Assembly: GCF_000372725.1 (NCBI RefSeq)
Contig: NW_005195220.1
Span: forward strand, 139,008-203,007
Origin: Emiliania huxleyi CCMP1516
Taxonomy: Eukaryota > Haptophyta > Isochrysidales > Noelaerhabdaceae
Direction: 5' to 3'
DNA: 64,000 nucleotides
Made by a program: the position numbers and the translations under genes. Below are positions 9,501 through 20,971 of this stretch, piece by piece. The stretch's first letter is position 1; each line of letters begins with the position of its first letter. The notes beneath the pieces are model-generated. The model saw only the letters and a program-made list of their open reading frames with translations, made no database searches and was not told the DNA's origin.

Positions 9501-10090
9501 CGCGCGCCGGCTAGGAGTGCCGGGGGCTGGGAGACGGCGCGCTTGCACGGGCCTTCTTTACTGAGCGGTCTGGGGAGGGGTTCTCGTTAGGCGAGCAGCC
9601 CGAGGAGGAGGGAGAGGCGTCCCGCGCGCGCTGCATCTCGGCTGCACGTCGGCCGTCCCTCGGCTGTAGGCGAGGGGCACACGCTGACTGTGCGCTACTC
9701 GTGGATGCTGGCGGTGCTGCTGCGGCAGCAGGGCAAGGGCGACGAGGCGGCGGCGATCACCGGCGAGTGGGGCGCGCTGCCGTCGGATTTGCCGGCGAGC
9801 TTGCCGACGGCGCGGGGGCACAAGCCGGCGCCGCATTCGGTTGTGGACTACGTGGAGCTGGGCCAGTTCTCGCACACGCTGCAGACGGTGCGCTTCGACG
9901 GCGCCGGTGGTCGCGAGGGGACCGGACATGTCCGTGACGTGTCCGTGGGGCGTGTGGTCTCGTCTAGGTGAGCTTCGAAGACAACTACTCCAAGGACCTC
10001 GTCTCGCTGGGCCACGGCCCGGCGGAGCTGCCGCTCGGGGGGCTCGGCGGCGGAGGCTTCGCGTTCCACTTCGAGACGCCCTCATACTGA
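6582..10090 (+). CDS. TPR-repeat protein, kinesin-light-chain/nephrocystin-like
   Basis: Start at the ATG at 6582. The first ~35 residues are Arg/Leu/Ser-rich without acidic residues, like a mitochondrial presequence. Tandem ~42-residue TPRs of the KLC type follow (GDLTRAEAYFARVLARRRALHG, HPHTLTAVSNLAQTYRDRGQLAEAEPLL). Splice-consistent exons: 6582 to about 7080; 7303-7398; 7549-7602; 7884-7970; 8265-8360; 8675-8744; 8933-8970; 9042-9101; 9171-9278; 9427 to about 9513; about 9671-9887; 9968-10090. Many introns use GC-AG. The spliced frame reads through with correct TPR spacing, which is strong support. Most introns are tandem repeats, and several begin with a copy of the next exon's first bases. 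TPRs mediate protein contacts; the partner is unknown. The exon 1/2 and exon 10/11 boundaries are uncertain. Confidence 0.78.
7404..7530. repeat. Intronic minisatellite, 10-bp unit
   Basis: About twelve copies of CTCCCCATCT fill the intron between TPR exons 7303-7398 and 7549-7602. Confidence 0.95.
7603..7800. repeat. Intronic minisatellite, 10-bp unit nested in a larger repeat
   Basis: CTCCCCATAT-type 10-bp units occur in three blocks. The blocks are separated by near-identical copies of the end of the preceding exon (TGCCTCCGCACCGAGGCGCA and variants at about 7587, 7639 and 7720). This shows two layers of duplication. Confidence 0.95.
8000..8262. repeat. Intronic minisatellite, 10-bp unit
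   Basis: About 25 copies of CTCCCCATCT and one-base variants fill the intron 7971-8264 of the TPR gene. Confidence 0.95.
8370..8662. repeat. Intronic minisatellite, 11-bp unit
   Basis: About 25 copies of CCACGACACGT/CCACGACATGT (11 bp) fill the intron 8361-8674 of the TPR gene. The unit appears to be seeded by the sequence at the intron's own 5' end. Confidence 0.95.
8747..8895. repeat. Intronic minisatellite, 11-bp unit
   Basis: About twelve copies of GCCGAGAGGCA fill the intron 8745-8932 of the TPR gene. The same unit fills introns of the snurportin gene at 63175-63560 and 63815-64000. Confidence 0.95.
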
Positions 10091-10708
10091 GGCCGCCCTA
10101 CTGAGCCTTGCGGGGGCGGCGGCGGCGGGGAGGAGCGGGAGGCGGCCGAGGCACGGCGAGGGGTGCGGAGGAGGCGGAGGAGGGGAGACGGGGAGGGCTC
10201 GCGCCCCTTGCCTCGTGCCCCCCTGCCTCGTGATCCCGCGGGGCGAGTGGCGTCGCCCCGCGGTGTACAACGTCTGGCGCGCGCACACCCGCGCGCGGCA
10301 GAGTCGCTCGGCGCGGCCGCGGCAGTAGTGCATGTGCAATCTCTGGTGCATGTGTTGTCTCATGTGAGAGACTTTGTGAGCGGGACTGCGTCGATGTGCC
10401 GCGCTCTAGGTCTAAGGGGAGCACAGCGAGGCCCCGCTGTGAGAGTTGCATACATTTGAAGCGGGGCTATAGTAAAACACGCGATGTGGAGACTAAAGTA
10501 GGTGTGTCGCTCCCGTCGCCCCGGCCCGGGAGCGGGCAGTCGGCAGAGAAGTAAAGTAGCCCACGTATTATAAGGGGCCATGCACCATGGCCCCATTCCT
10601 TTCAAGTTCGGAGATCGAGCTTCTCGAGTAGAGTCTTAAGGTGTGCGTATCTGTTGTGTCTAATCCCTCGGTAAAGTGCTACGGCTATGCCTATGGGCCT
10701 GCGCTTGA
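10091..10708. other. Spacer between the TPR gene and the glutathione synthetase fragment
   Basis: I see no confident coding exon. A CCCCGC...GCGGGG pairing between about 10432 and 10465 could form a hairpin. An AT-poorer segment at 10560-10690 precedes the open frame. Nothing resembles the missing N-terminal part of glutathione synthetase. Confidence 0.4.
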
Positions 10709-11164
10709 ACGCTCTCTGCCCTGCTATCGACGCCGCCGGACGACGCGCCGCCCGCGGAGCGCGAGGCCGCGGAGGCGATGCGCGCCGCGGCCGCCGACCC
10801 GAGCGGGTACGTGATGAAGCCGCAGCGAGAGGGCGGCGGCCACAACCTCTTCGGGGCCACGCTCGCGGCCGCGCTGCGCGAGCTGTCTCGCGCGCAGCGG
10901 TCGGCGTACATCCTCATGCGGCGCATCGAGCCAAAGGCGGCGCCTGCGGTCCTCGTGCGCGCCGGAGAGGTCTACCGCGGCGACGCCGTCTCGGAGCTGG
11001 GCGTCTACTCGACCTACCTGCGCTCCGCCACCGGCCGCGTCCTCATCAGCCGCCCCGCCGGCCATTTGGTTCGCACCAAGATGCGCGGGGTTGACGAGGG
11101 AGGGGTCGCCTCGGGCTTCGCCGTTCTCTCGAGCCCGCTCGCTTCATCTGATGATGTGGTGTGA
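10709..11164 (+). pseudogene. C-terminal fragment of eukaryotic glutathione synthetase
   Basis: The frame is open from just after a TGA at 10706 to the TGA at 11162. It encodes about 150 residues, of which about 120 match the C-terminal ATP-grasp/lid part of eukaryotic glutathione synthetase: YVMKPQREGGGHNLFG (glycine-rich ATP loop), SAYILMRRIEP, SELGVYSTYLR, GHLVRTK and GGVASGFAVL. The enzyme joins gamma-glutamylcysteine to glycine using ATP and is normally about 470 residues. The N-terminal two-thirds is not found upstream, no splice acceptor near the start of similarity is evident, and there is no good ATG. I therefore call a 5'-truncated copy. Distant upstream exons that I could not recognise remain possible. 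Confidence 0.7.
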
Positions 11165-11356
11165 CGCTGATGTTTTTGCACGTGCGGTTCGCTCTGACAT
11201 TTGCATGCAAGAGGTAAAAAGAGAATTTAAAAGAGAAAGAACCCCCAATGGATGTCACGCCTCGCTTTACCCACCTTGGGACGCCTGGATTACCGCCTTG
11301 GCGATCCAGGACGACGTTGGCGTTCCAGGACGCCCCAAAGCCGCTCACCTTTGCCA

Positions 11357-14300
11357 ATGGCCTTCACACTGGCCTTCCTAGTCTCCGCTGTTGCCGCACG
11401 CCGGTCGAGCATCTCGAGCCCGACATCTTTCGTCAACCTCTCTCTTCCCCGCGCTGGCGGTGAGCGGCGGGCGATTGACAGACCGGCAAACGCTTCTCGA
11501 GCCACAAGCCAGGAGCACAAGATCGAGGCACCGCCCGATGCGGTGGCCACCCCTCGTGGGTCGACTGACCTCTTCTCCTTCTCAAGTGAGATTCCCGACT
11601 GGCGGGGCGCCTGCGCCTCCGTTGACCGCGCCGACCTCGAGGTCGAGCAGGCCGAGCTCGAGCGGAGTGACCAGGCACTCGGCGACCCGCAGTGCACTCG
11701 CCACGTCGCCGCACTGCGTATTCGCCCACCCTTCGCCCCTCTAGAACACCTCATGCGCCGCTCTACCCTGCCCTGACTGCTCTGAGCGCTGCCCTGACTG
11801 CTCTGAGCGGCATTCGCTCCTATCACTCATCGCGCCTCCTCCTGCGCGCCTGACGGAATCCCCCCCTCTCCCTTCTCAGGGAGAGAGCGAGGCACCCGAC
11901 ATGGACACGGCCGGCAGCGCTCCCTGGTACCGCCTTGTGGGTTCCCTCGTGCACGAGACTGAGGCGGTGCCCATGCCTCTGCCGGTTCCGCCAAAGACCG
12001 AGTTAGCGGAGGCGCAGCGCAGCGAGGCGTCGAGCCTCTTGCGGAACTACAACACGCCACAGGATCTAGTTCGGCCCACGGAGGTCTGCGCCACTCAGAT
12101 CGCCGACTCGAAGACGGCCGAGTTGACCGATCTCTTCTCCATTTCAAGTGACTTTGCCGGCTCGTGGCCGCACTGCGCCTCCTTCATCTGGGCCCAGCGC
12201 GGAGCCGCCGCCGCCGTTGCGTGGCACGCGGAGCCTCACCACGCGCTCACCGACGAGCTCTACAAGACCGACGAGCCGCTTGCGAACCCGCCGGTCGACA
12301 TCTTGCTCTCCATCGACCTGCCCTCCCCGTCCCACTTTCCCTTCATCAGCGGACAGTCCTCTTCCGCGCCTGGCCGCACCCGGCAGCGCATTCAGGTTTG
12401 GGCCGCCCTCTTGCTGCTCGGAGCGTTCGGCGTGCTGCTGAGCGAGTGGGTGTGGCCGCCGCGCTTCGGTGCGGCCTTGGTGCGCTGGAGCAACTCGGGA
12501 GGGCGCCTCGTGCAGTGCCGGACGGGGTCGAGGCGCGGCGCGTGGCTGCTTCTCCTCGCGGTGCTCCCGCTGGCATGTGCTCCGTCGCCCTCTCCGCCCC
12601 CACCCCCGCCTCTGCCGCCGCTCCCCACTGGCTTTGTCGCCACGGCGAGCATCAGGGAGCTCCAATCCCTGATCACGTGGGCTGCTGCTTCGCGAGCCGA
12701 CGTCTCAATCTACCTGCCGCCCAGTGCAGACTTCAAGCTGAACAGCCAGATCAGGTGCGCCTCCAGCATCAAGGTGATCGTCGCGAGCAGCGGCGAGGGC
12801 GCGACGCTCGACGGCCAGGAACAGACCAGGCTCTTTTACCTCTCGGGCGGCTGCAGCCTCACCCTGCGGGGGCTGAACCTCGTCGAGACGGCCACGTCCT
12901 CGCTGCCCTTTCTCCACCCTTGTGCGGCCGTGCTGGCGCTGCTCCTCGCGGCGTGCTTTGAGCCGCTGCTGCGTGGGCAGGTCAAGAAGAAGAGGGTGGA
13001 GGGCCGCAGGCACGCAGCTAGCTCCGTGCACTGGCTCGCCAGCACGCGTGCTCTCCGAGTTGGCATTGTGATCATCTTCTTCCTGCAGGGCGTATGCGGC
13101 ACACCAGCGGCACCGCTGCAGCCCGTCAGCGTCAGCAGCCCGTGCTCGCTCACCGACGGCGGCTTGTGCGCCACGTCGCCAAACTACCCGAACAGCTACG
13201 GCATCAACGAGGCGTGCACCATCAGCGGCGTGCCGCTGGTCGAGCTGGAGACGGTCGCCTTTAATGTGGAGGCGGGCGACGGCTGCCGCTACGACTATCT
13301 CACCGTCAACGGCGTCAAGTACTGCGGCACCTCGGGGCCGAGTGGCGCGGTGGCGGAGGACGGCGTCATTACGTGGCGATCGGATGGCAGCGGAGTCAGG
13401 TCGGGCTGGAAGGCGTGCCCCTGGTCCCTCTCGCTCCCCTTTCTTCTCCTCTCTGACGCCTATCCTCCCTCTGCCGTCAGATCTGCTGGCCGACCCGCCC
13501 GCCTTCACCGCCATCACCCCCATCACCGCCTCTCGCTCCGCCGCCGCCGCCGCTGTCACCGCTGCCGCCGCTGTCACCGCCTGCTCCGCCGCGCTCCCCC
13601 GGCTTCGATGTCGTCGCGGAAACCGAGAACGAGCTCCGCTCCCTGATCGAGGACGCTATTGCCAACGTCTCAATCTACCTGCCGCCCGGTGCGCACTTCA
13701 AGCTGGGCAGCCGGATCATCTGTACCTCCAGCATCAAGGTGACCGTCGCGAGCAGCGGTGAGGGCGCGACGCTCGACGGCAAGGGGGAGACCGGGCTCTT
13801 TTCCCTCTCGTACGGCTGCAGCCTCACCCTGCGGGGGCTGACCCTCGTCAACGCGAGGGCGCACAGCGGCGGCGGGTGGTGGCTGGCCGGTCGCGGCGGC
13901 GTTGTTGTGGCCGCGTGGGGCGCAGGCGACGTCGAGATCATCGAGTCGATGATCACAAACTGCAGGGCTGACTATGTGCGCCGTGTAGAGCTAGCAGCCC
14001 GCCCTGCAGTGCCGCACGGTAGCGAGGCGAGAGATAGAGAGGGCCGCGGCTGCGTCACCCCGCTCTCTCCTCGCAACCGCAGTCCGGCGGCGTCGTCTTC
14101 GCGCGGGACAGTGGTGCGGTCTCGATAATAAACTCCACTGTGACTGGCTGCTCGGCTGGCCAGGTGCGCCGCGTAGAGCTAGACGCACTCCTGCAGAGCC
14201 GCACGGCAGCGGGGCGAGAGATAGAGAGGGCCGCGGCTGCCTCACCCCGCTCTCTCCTCGCAACCGCAGGAGGGCGGCGTCGTCTACGCGATTGACAGCG

Positions 14301-17300
14301 GTGCGGTCTCGCTAATCGGCTCGCCCGTGACGGGCTGCTCGGCTGAGGTGCGCCGCGTTGGGCTGGCCGCCTCCAGCAGCGCCGCACAGCAGCGGGGCGA
14401 GATATGGAGAGGGGCCACGGCTGCCTCACCCCGCTCTCTCCTCGCAACCGCAGCACGGCGGCGTCGTCAGCGTGTATGAGAACAGCGGTGCGGTCTCGAT
14501 AATCGGCTCCACTGTGTCGGGCTGCTCTGCTATTTGGGTGCGCCGTGTAGAGCTAGCCGCACTCCTGCAGAGCCGCACGGCAGCGGGGCGAAAGATAGAG
14601 AGGGCCACGGTGCGTCACCCCGCTCCCTCCTCGCAACCACAGTACGGCGGCGTCGTCTTCGTGTATGATAACAGCGGTGCGGTCTCGATAATCGACTCCG
14701 ATGTGAGGGACTGCTCGGCTGGCCATGTGCGCCGCGTAGAGCTAGCCGCCACCCCTGCAGCGCCGCACGGCAGCGGGGCGAGAGATGGAGAAGGGCCACG
14801 GCTGCCTCACCCCGCTCTCTCCTCGCAACCGCAGTCCGGCGGCGTCGTCGACGCGTTTAACAGCGGTGCGGTCTCGATAATAAACTCCACTGTGACTGGC
14901 TGCTCGGCTGGCCAGGTGCGCCGCGTAGAGCTAGCCGCACTCCTGCAGAGCCGCACGGCAGCGGGGCGAGAGATGGAGAAGGGCCACGGCTGCCTCACCC
15001 CGCTCTCTCCTCGCAACCGCAGTCCGGCGGCGTCGTGGCCCTGACGACTGACACCGACTGTCTGGGGGCGTCTGTGAGCCGACGGGACCCTTCCCGGGCC
15101 CCTCCGGGGGGGGCCCGGTGCACCCGGAGGGAAACCGACCTCATCGTGACCGACTCCACCATCTCCGGCTGCAATGCCACGCGAGGCGGAGCAGTGTACG
15201 TGCGGTCAGGCTCAGCCAGCCTGACCCGCTCCACCATCTCCAACTGCATCGCCACAGAGTCTGGCGGCGGCCTCTACTCGGAGGGCGGGCGCACCTCCCT
15301 TAGCGACGGCACCCTCATCAGCGGCTGCTTGGCCCAAGAGGGCCGCTCCGTCTTCCTTCTCGCTGGCGAGGTCTCCTATACCCTTCCCGCCCCAGCCGGC
15401 CGCTGGCTGCCAAACGCGCGCTGCGAGGTGTACCGGGAGGCGTGCGCGACGGATGATCAAGGTCGCCCGACCAATGACTGCCCTAATCACCGCGAAACTT
15501 GCGCGATCAACCTCGTCGTTCAGAACAACGTCGACCCGTGGTACTGCCAGGAGCCGACTGTTGTTCAGCCGTGCAACTGGGATAGCACGCGGGGCGGCGA
15601 CCCCTCCCTCCTCGGTGAGAGCCTCTACCAGCTGCCGCTGCTGCCCGTCGATGAGGACTTCCCCTTTGCCTGCGCCGCCGGCCTCCTCGGCTCGGCCGAC
15701 CCAAAGGAGCAGTCGAGCAGCAGCTGCGCCGGCCGCTGCCCCGCAGGCTCCCAGTGCCCCACAGAGGCGACCTATGAGGCGCTGCCCTGCGATGCTGGTC
15801 ACGTCTGCCCGGAGGGGACGAGCGTGCCCCTTCCCTGCCCCGCCGGATCGTACTCGAACGCCACCGACCTCGCCGCCGCGAGCGAGTGCACCGACGCCTC
15901 GCCGGGCCACTTCGCCACCACGGGCTCGACGCAGCAGACGCCGTGCACCAAGGGGTCGTACACGGACGCGTACGGGCAGGGCGAGTGCACGCCCTGCGCC
16001 GGCGGGTCGTACCAGGACGCGGAGGCGCAGACGGGGTGTAAGGCGTGCGAGCAGGGCAGCTACTGCCCCGAGGGCGCGTCGGCGCCGCTGCCGTGCGAGG
16101 CTGGCAGCTACTCGCGCGCCACGGACCTCACCGCCGCCTTGCAGTGCACCGCCGCCGACCCGGGCTACTTTGCCACCACCGGCTCCACCGAGCAGACGCC
16201 GTGTCGCGAGGGCAGCTTCGCCGCCGAGGAGCGCAGCGAGGCCTGCGAGCTGTGCGCCCAGGGCTACTACCAGAGCGAGCCCGGCCAGGCCGCCTGCGTC
16301 CGCTGCGCGTTTGGCAAGTATTGCCCGTTGGGTTCGTCGCGCGAGCTGGACGCGCAGTGCTCGCCTGGCACGTACGCCAACGTGACGGACGCCGACGGCG
16401 ACCCCGAGTGCCTCGCCTGCCCCGCCGGCTCATCGTGCGCGGGAGGTGGCGCCGCGCCTGCCGTGTGCTCTCCAGGAACCGCAGCCAAGCCTGCTCAGGA
16501 CCAGTGCACCGTCTGCGACGTCGGGACGTATCAGCCGGATTCCGGAGCCGCGGGCTGCCTCGAGTGCGCGCTGGGTACGTTCTGTCCAAAGGGAAGCAGC
16601 GCTCAGCTGCCGGCGACCTGTCCCGCGGGCTTCTACAACGGGAAGGCGTCCACCACGCTGGAGAGCCTCGACGATTGCGTCGGTTGCGCGCCTGGCAGCT
16701 TCTGCGCCGGCGGCGCTGCGCAGCCAACCGCTTGCGCCCCAGGCAGCATCGCCCCTTCAGCCAACATGTCTGCTTGCGAGCTGTGCCCGATCGGACGCTT
16801 CGCAGCCTCCACCACCGAGTGCGAGGAGTGCGAGGCGGGCACCTACGCGGCGAGCGACGGCCTCTCGCAGTGTACGCCCTGCCCTTACCCTACCAGCTCC
16901 GAGAGCGGCGACGTCACCTGCCCCATATGCAAGGAGGGCTTCTACCTGCAGGACGCGAGCGCCCTTCCGGATGACATCTTCCGCTTCCCGACCGAGCACT
17001 GTAAAGCGTGCCCGCCGAACGCCAACTGCGCGACTAATATCACTCTCGAGACCCTCGGCGTCCAGCGCAATCACTGGCGCGCCTCGCTCCTCACCACCGA
17101 GATCCACGAGTGCGACGCCTCCGACCACTGCAGCGGCTCGGGCGGCGCGACGCAGACCTCCCGCCGCCTGGCTGCTTCTGGCGGCGCCGGCCCAGGCTGC
17201 GACCTCGGCCACACCGGCCCGCTCTGCGAGTGGTGCGTGAGCGACGAGCAGTACTTCAGCCGCGCGGAGCGAGGCTGCACCGACTGCCCGACGACGGGGC

Positions 17301-19856
17301 GGTTCGGCATCCTGGCGGGGGTCGTCGTCGCTCTCGCAGGGACAGGGCTCTTCTTGTACCGCGCCCTCCCCCGCGCCAAGGCGTGGGGCCGCTTCAGAGC
17401 ACGTCTTGATATCGTCGAGTCGCAGGTCGGCGTGCAGCCCCCTCCCCCCCATCCACTGACCGGGCGCCTCTTGCCTCTCGTGTCGACACCACCCCACCTT
17501 ACCTTAGGTTGGTTTCCAACCCAAGTTCAAGATCCTGGTCAGCTTCTACCAGATCGCCGCGACGCTCGGCCCCGTCTACGGCGTCCGCTTGCACGAGGAC
17601 TTCACGCGCTGGACCGACTTCATGGACGCGATCAGCTTTGACCTGCTCGGCCTCACCTACCCGGATGCCTGCATCGGCTCGATGGGAGACCGGCTCCTGC
17701 TCGCAGGCTTGTGGCCGATCCCATCTATCATGCTCGGAGGCGCCGCCTTCGCCTGCTGCGCCCTCGCGGAGTGGCTTCTGTCTGGTCGCGCCGACGCCCT
17801 CCGGCGCGACCTCGTCCGCGCGACGCAAAGCCGCCTGCTCTACTGGGCCATCCTCGTCGCCTACCTCGTGCTGCCCTCCGTCTCTCGCTCCATCTTCAAG
17901 GCGAAGCAGTGCGAGTCGTTTAATGTCGACGACGTGACAGGGGAGAGGCGCTCCTACCTCGTTGCCGACCTCGACGTGCTCTGCAGCGCCGGCGACGACG
18001 AGTACAGCGGCCTCGACGCGTACTTCTGGGCCTTCTTTGTGCTCTGGCCGGTGCTCGTGCCGCTAGCCTTCCTCGCGCTCCTGCTTTCGATCCGCTCCGA
18101 GGTGCGGGCGCAGCGAGACAGGGCCACGGCCCGAGCTTGCCGTTTCCTCTGGCGCGACTACGACCCGCGCTTTCTCTTCTGGGAGGTCGTCGATCTGGGC
18201 CGCAAGCTCTTCCTCGCTTCGCTGGTGCTCTTCATTCAGACAGACACCGGGTCGAGCAAGCTCCTCCGCCTCTTCGTCGCCTCTGTCATCTCGGCCCTCT
18301 ACCTCGCCGTCCTCGCCCTCGCCCGGCCCTTCAAGCGCGACGACGACCTCTACCTCGCGTGCACCGCCAATTTGCTGCTCGCTTGCTGCTTCATCTCCGG
18401 CATGGTGATTCAGCTCTGCGAGAGCGCTGCTTATGAGGAAATGTGCAAGACCCTCGTCGGCTTCGACAGCGCGCACGGCGCGAGTGAGTTTGTCGTCGCG
18501 CTCACCGCCGCAATGCTCGCCGCATCGTTGCTCGTCCTCCTCTTCAAGACAATCAGCGCCGTCCGCGCGCCCACCATCCGCCTCGTTACCTCTGACCGCC
18601 CCCCGACCCTCGAGCTGCCCCCCGAGTGCCACTTCCACGGCTTCATCTCGCACTGCTGGGGGACCGGCCAGGACCAGACGCACACAGTCGTGCGGCGGCT
18701 GCAGCTGCTGCTGCCCGGCGTCCGGATTTGGCTCGACGTCGACAATCTTGAGGACGTGGGCAGGCTGGAGGAGTCGGTGAGGGACGCGACGACCTTTCTC
18801 GTCTTCCTCAGCGCCGGATACTTCAAGAGCTTCAACTGTCGCCGCGAGCTGTACGCTGCGCTGGCCTCGAACCGGCCCTTCATCCCGATCCACGAGGCTG
18901 ACGTCGACAAGGGCGGCGCCTCGATCGAGGCGCTGAAGGCCGAGTGCCGCGAGCACTGCGTCGAGGTCGCCCCGCCCGCCTACCCCTCCTACAGCGGGCC
19001 AGGCGAGATGCTCGCGCGCGTGTTTGAGGCGTCGTCGCCGATCGTGTGGGTGCGTGTGAACGCCTTTCAGCTCGAGTCGCTCAAGGCTGTCGCGCTGCGC
19101 ATGTTGCTGCACTCTCCTTACTACGCGAGCCGCCCGGCCGAGCTCGCCGACGGCGTGATGGTGCCCGCCGGCGAGGCAGGCCCCGTTGCCTTCAGCGGCC
19201 CCGTCACCATCCTCGTGTGCCGCGACAACGAGGGCGCCGTCGGCATTGCAAGGGAGCTCAAGACGGCGGCGAGGGAGGGGCGCGGCTCTACCGCCAGCGC
19301 CGAGACGGTCGTGATCCGCGATGCGGAGGAGGCGCTCGAGGGAGCCAGCGCGGCCCCGCTCTCCGGGTACGTAGTGTTCCTGCTCTACCTGAACGATAAG
19401 ACCTTCCTGGACGCCGTCGGCGCCGTCGCGCGCCTCGTACAAGCGGCGATGGACCGACGCATCGCAATCGCCATGGTCCACGAGCAGGACCCTATCTACG
19501 GCGGCGTTCCGTTCCGCAACTTTTTCCAGCAGACGCCACAGGTGCTGCTGCAGCCGCCGTACAAGCTCTTCGACACGGTGGCGGTGCCGCTCTTCCCGGC
19601 TCCGGAGCACCGCAAGATGAGCCGCCGCCTCGTGCTGAGCAGCATGGGAGCTGTGCCGTGCGATGCGGGGCCGCTCCAGCGGCGGTGGCAGCTGCTCCGC
19701 CGCCACATAGCGGTGGCGCGCCTCGTGCGGGGCGCGACCAAGCAGACGGCTCAGTCGCGCGTTCGCCGCGTCACCGCCCTCGCTCGAACGACGCAGCCCC
19801 GCGGCTCCTCTTCAAAGATGGAGCCGTGTCGGTCGAGTGGCGAGGACCTTGCCTAA
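11357..19856 (+). CDS. Giant receptor-like protein: CUB, beta-helix, Cys-rich repeats, multi-TM, TIR
   Basis: The start may be the ATG at 11357 (signal-like MAFTLAFLVSAVAA), but the first exons are uncertain. A clear acceptor opens the exon 11880-13412. Domains in order: two hydrophobic segments (about 12390 and 12535); a first beta-helix segment; a CUB domain (13130-13490, completed across a GC-AG intron 13413-13480 as GWKICW); a second beta-helix built from small exons (13481-15350); Cys-rich GCC2/GCC3 or ephrin-receptor-like repeats (15720-17280, motifs CPAGSYS and CTPCAGGSY); a membrane segment at about 17310; intron 17426-17507; about seven more membrane segments (17680-18570); a TIR-like domain (about 18640-18960, FISHCW, IWLDVDN, SAGYFKSFNCRREL); and a second, weaker TIR-like domain (19195-19640). 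Stop TAA 19854. The layout implies a surface sensor signalling through TIR. It could be two genes split near 13000. Confidence 0.72.
13976..15022 (+). repeat. Tandem exon-intron array encoding beta-helix rungs
   Basis: Five exons (14083-14163, 14270-14347, 14454-14537, 14643-14726, 14835-14915) of 78-84 bp each encode one 26-28-residue coil of the pattern xGGVVxxxxxSGAVSIIxSxVxxCSA. They alternate with six phase-0 introns of 105-108 bp (13976-14082, 14164-14269, 14348-14453, 14538-14642, 14727-14834, 14916-15022). The introns all begin close to GTGCGCCGCGTAGAGCTAG and end close to CTCTCCTCGCAACCGCAG. The repeat period is about 187 bp. The array belongs to the receptor-like gene 11357-19856. 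Confidence 0.93.
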
Positions 19857-20318
19857 GCCTGCGAAGAGTCGGCGCAGCGCCGCATGCCCAGATGAGCCAG
19901 ATCGTCTGACCACCACCATTTCGCACCACCACCTCCACGCATGTTCACTAGCTAGCACTGGAAGCGTTTGGGCCAGACAAGCTGTGCCTGCGCGCCTCTG
20001 CGCGCCTGCGGCGCAAGCGTTTTGTCCCCTCCCCTTCTCCCTGCATGTGTCTGCGCCTGCTGCTGGCGAACCCCGAGAGGGGTTGGAGTGCCTCGCCAGG
20101 CCTGCTGTAAAAATGTGCTCCCCTTTCTCCCTGCCAGTCTGCGCCTGCGGTACGTTTTGTGCTCCCCGTTCTCCCTGCCAGCTGCCTGTCTGCGCCTCAG
20201 CGCCTGCGGTACGTTTTGTGCTCCCCGTTCTCCCTGCCTGTCTGCGCCTGCGATACGTTTTGTTGTATACCCCGTTTTCGCTTCCTGCTGTCGCGTGTCG
20301 GACGTACTAACTACTATC
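19857..20318. repeat. Spacer with 55-65-bp tandem repeats
   Basis: Between about 20036 and 20270 a unit containing CTCCCTGCC, CTGCGCCTGCG and TACGTTTTGTGCTCCCC recurs three to four times. It lies between the receptor's stop and the converging unknown gene. No coding exon is seen. Confidence 0.8.
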
Positions 20319-20933
20319 TCATCCGAGCAGCCTCAGCTCCGACCGACCGCCCTCTCCCTTGGGGGTTGGGGCGCCGCCCGCTGACCGCCAAACGCGCCCG
20401 CCTCCCTCCGCTAGTGCGGCGTGGCCCTTCGTCCCCGCCTTCCACGGCGCCCACGCCCTCCTCGCTCGCTTCGCGGCGGGCGCGGCGCTGCTCGCGTCCA
20501 CCGCCTCCACCGCCGCCTGCTGCTGCTGCGGCTCCTCCAGCTCGGACTGCCGCACGCCTCTGCCTCCGCCCAAAGCAGCCAGCCCGCCAAGCCGCGCCGA
20601 CGGAGCGAGGGGCGGGCCCCCTGCACCCCCGCTCTCCGCCGCCGCCTCGCCGAGAGCGGCGCTCAGGTGCGACGGCTCGTCTCTCCGCATCGCCTCGGAG
20701 ATAGCCGAGGCCGAGGCCAGCGCCTCGAGCCGCGCCATGGCCGCGCGCAGCCGCCGCCGCGCCTCTGCGGAGAGCGCCTCCGCCCCAGCCTCAATCTCCT
20801 TCATCGTGAAGCGCGTCTCGCTCTCCCCGACCTCGCCGTCCCTCGCCACCCGCTTCCGCCGCGCGGACTCGACGCGAAACTGGTTCTGCCAGCTCGTGAC
20901 GAACCCGGCACCCTCTCCGGCGAGCTGTCGGCT

Positions 20934-20971
<38 letters not shown>

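Noticed and set aside
18063-19706. A 547-codon minus-strand frame opposite the TIR region
   Set aside because: It is a shadow of high-GC coding; the plus strand carries recognisable membrane and TIR-like domains.
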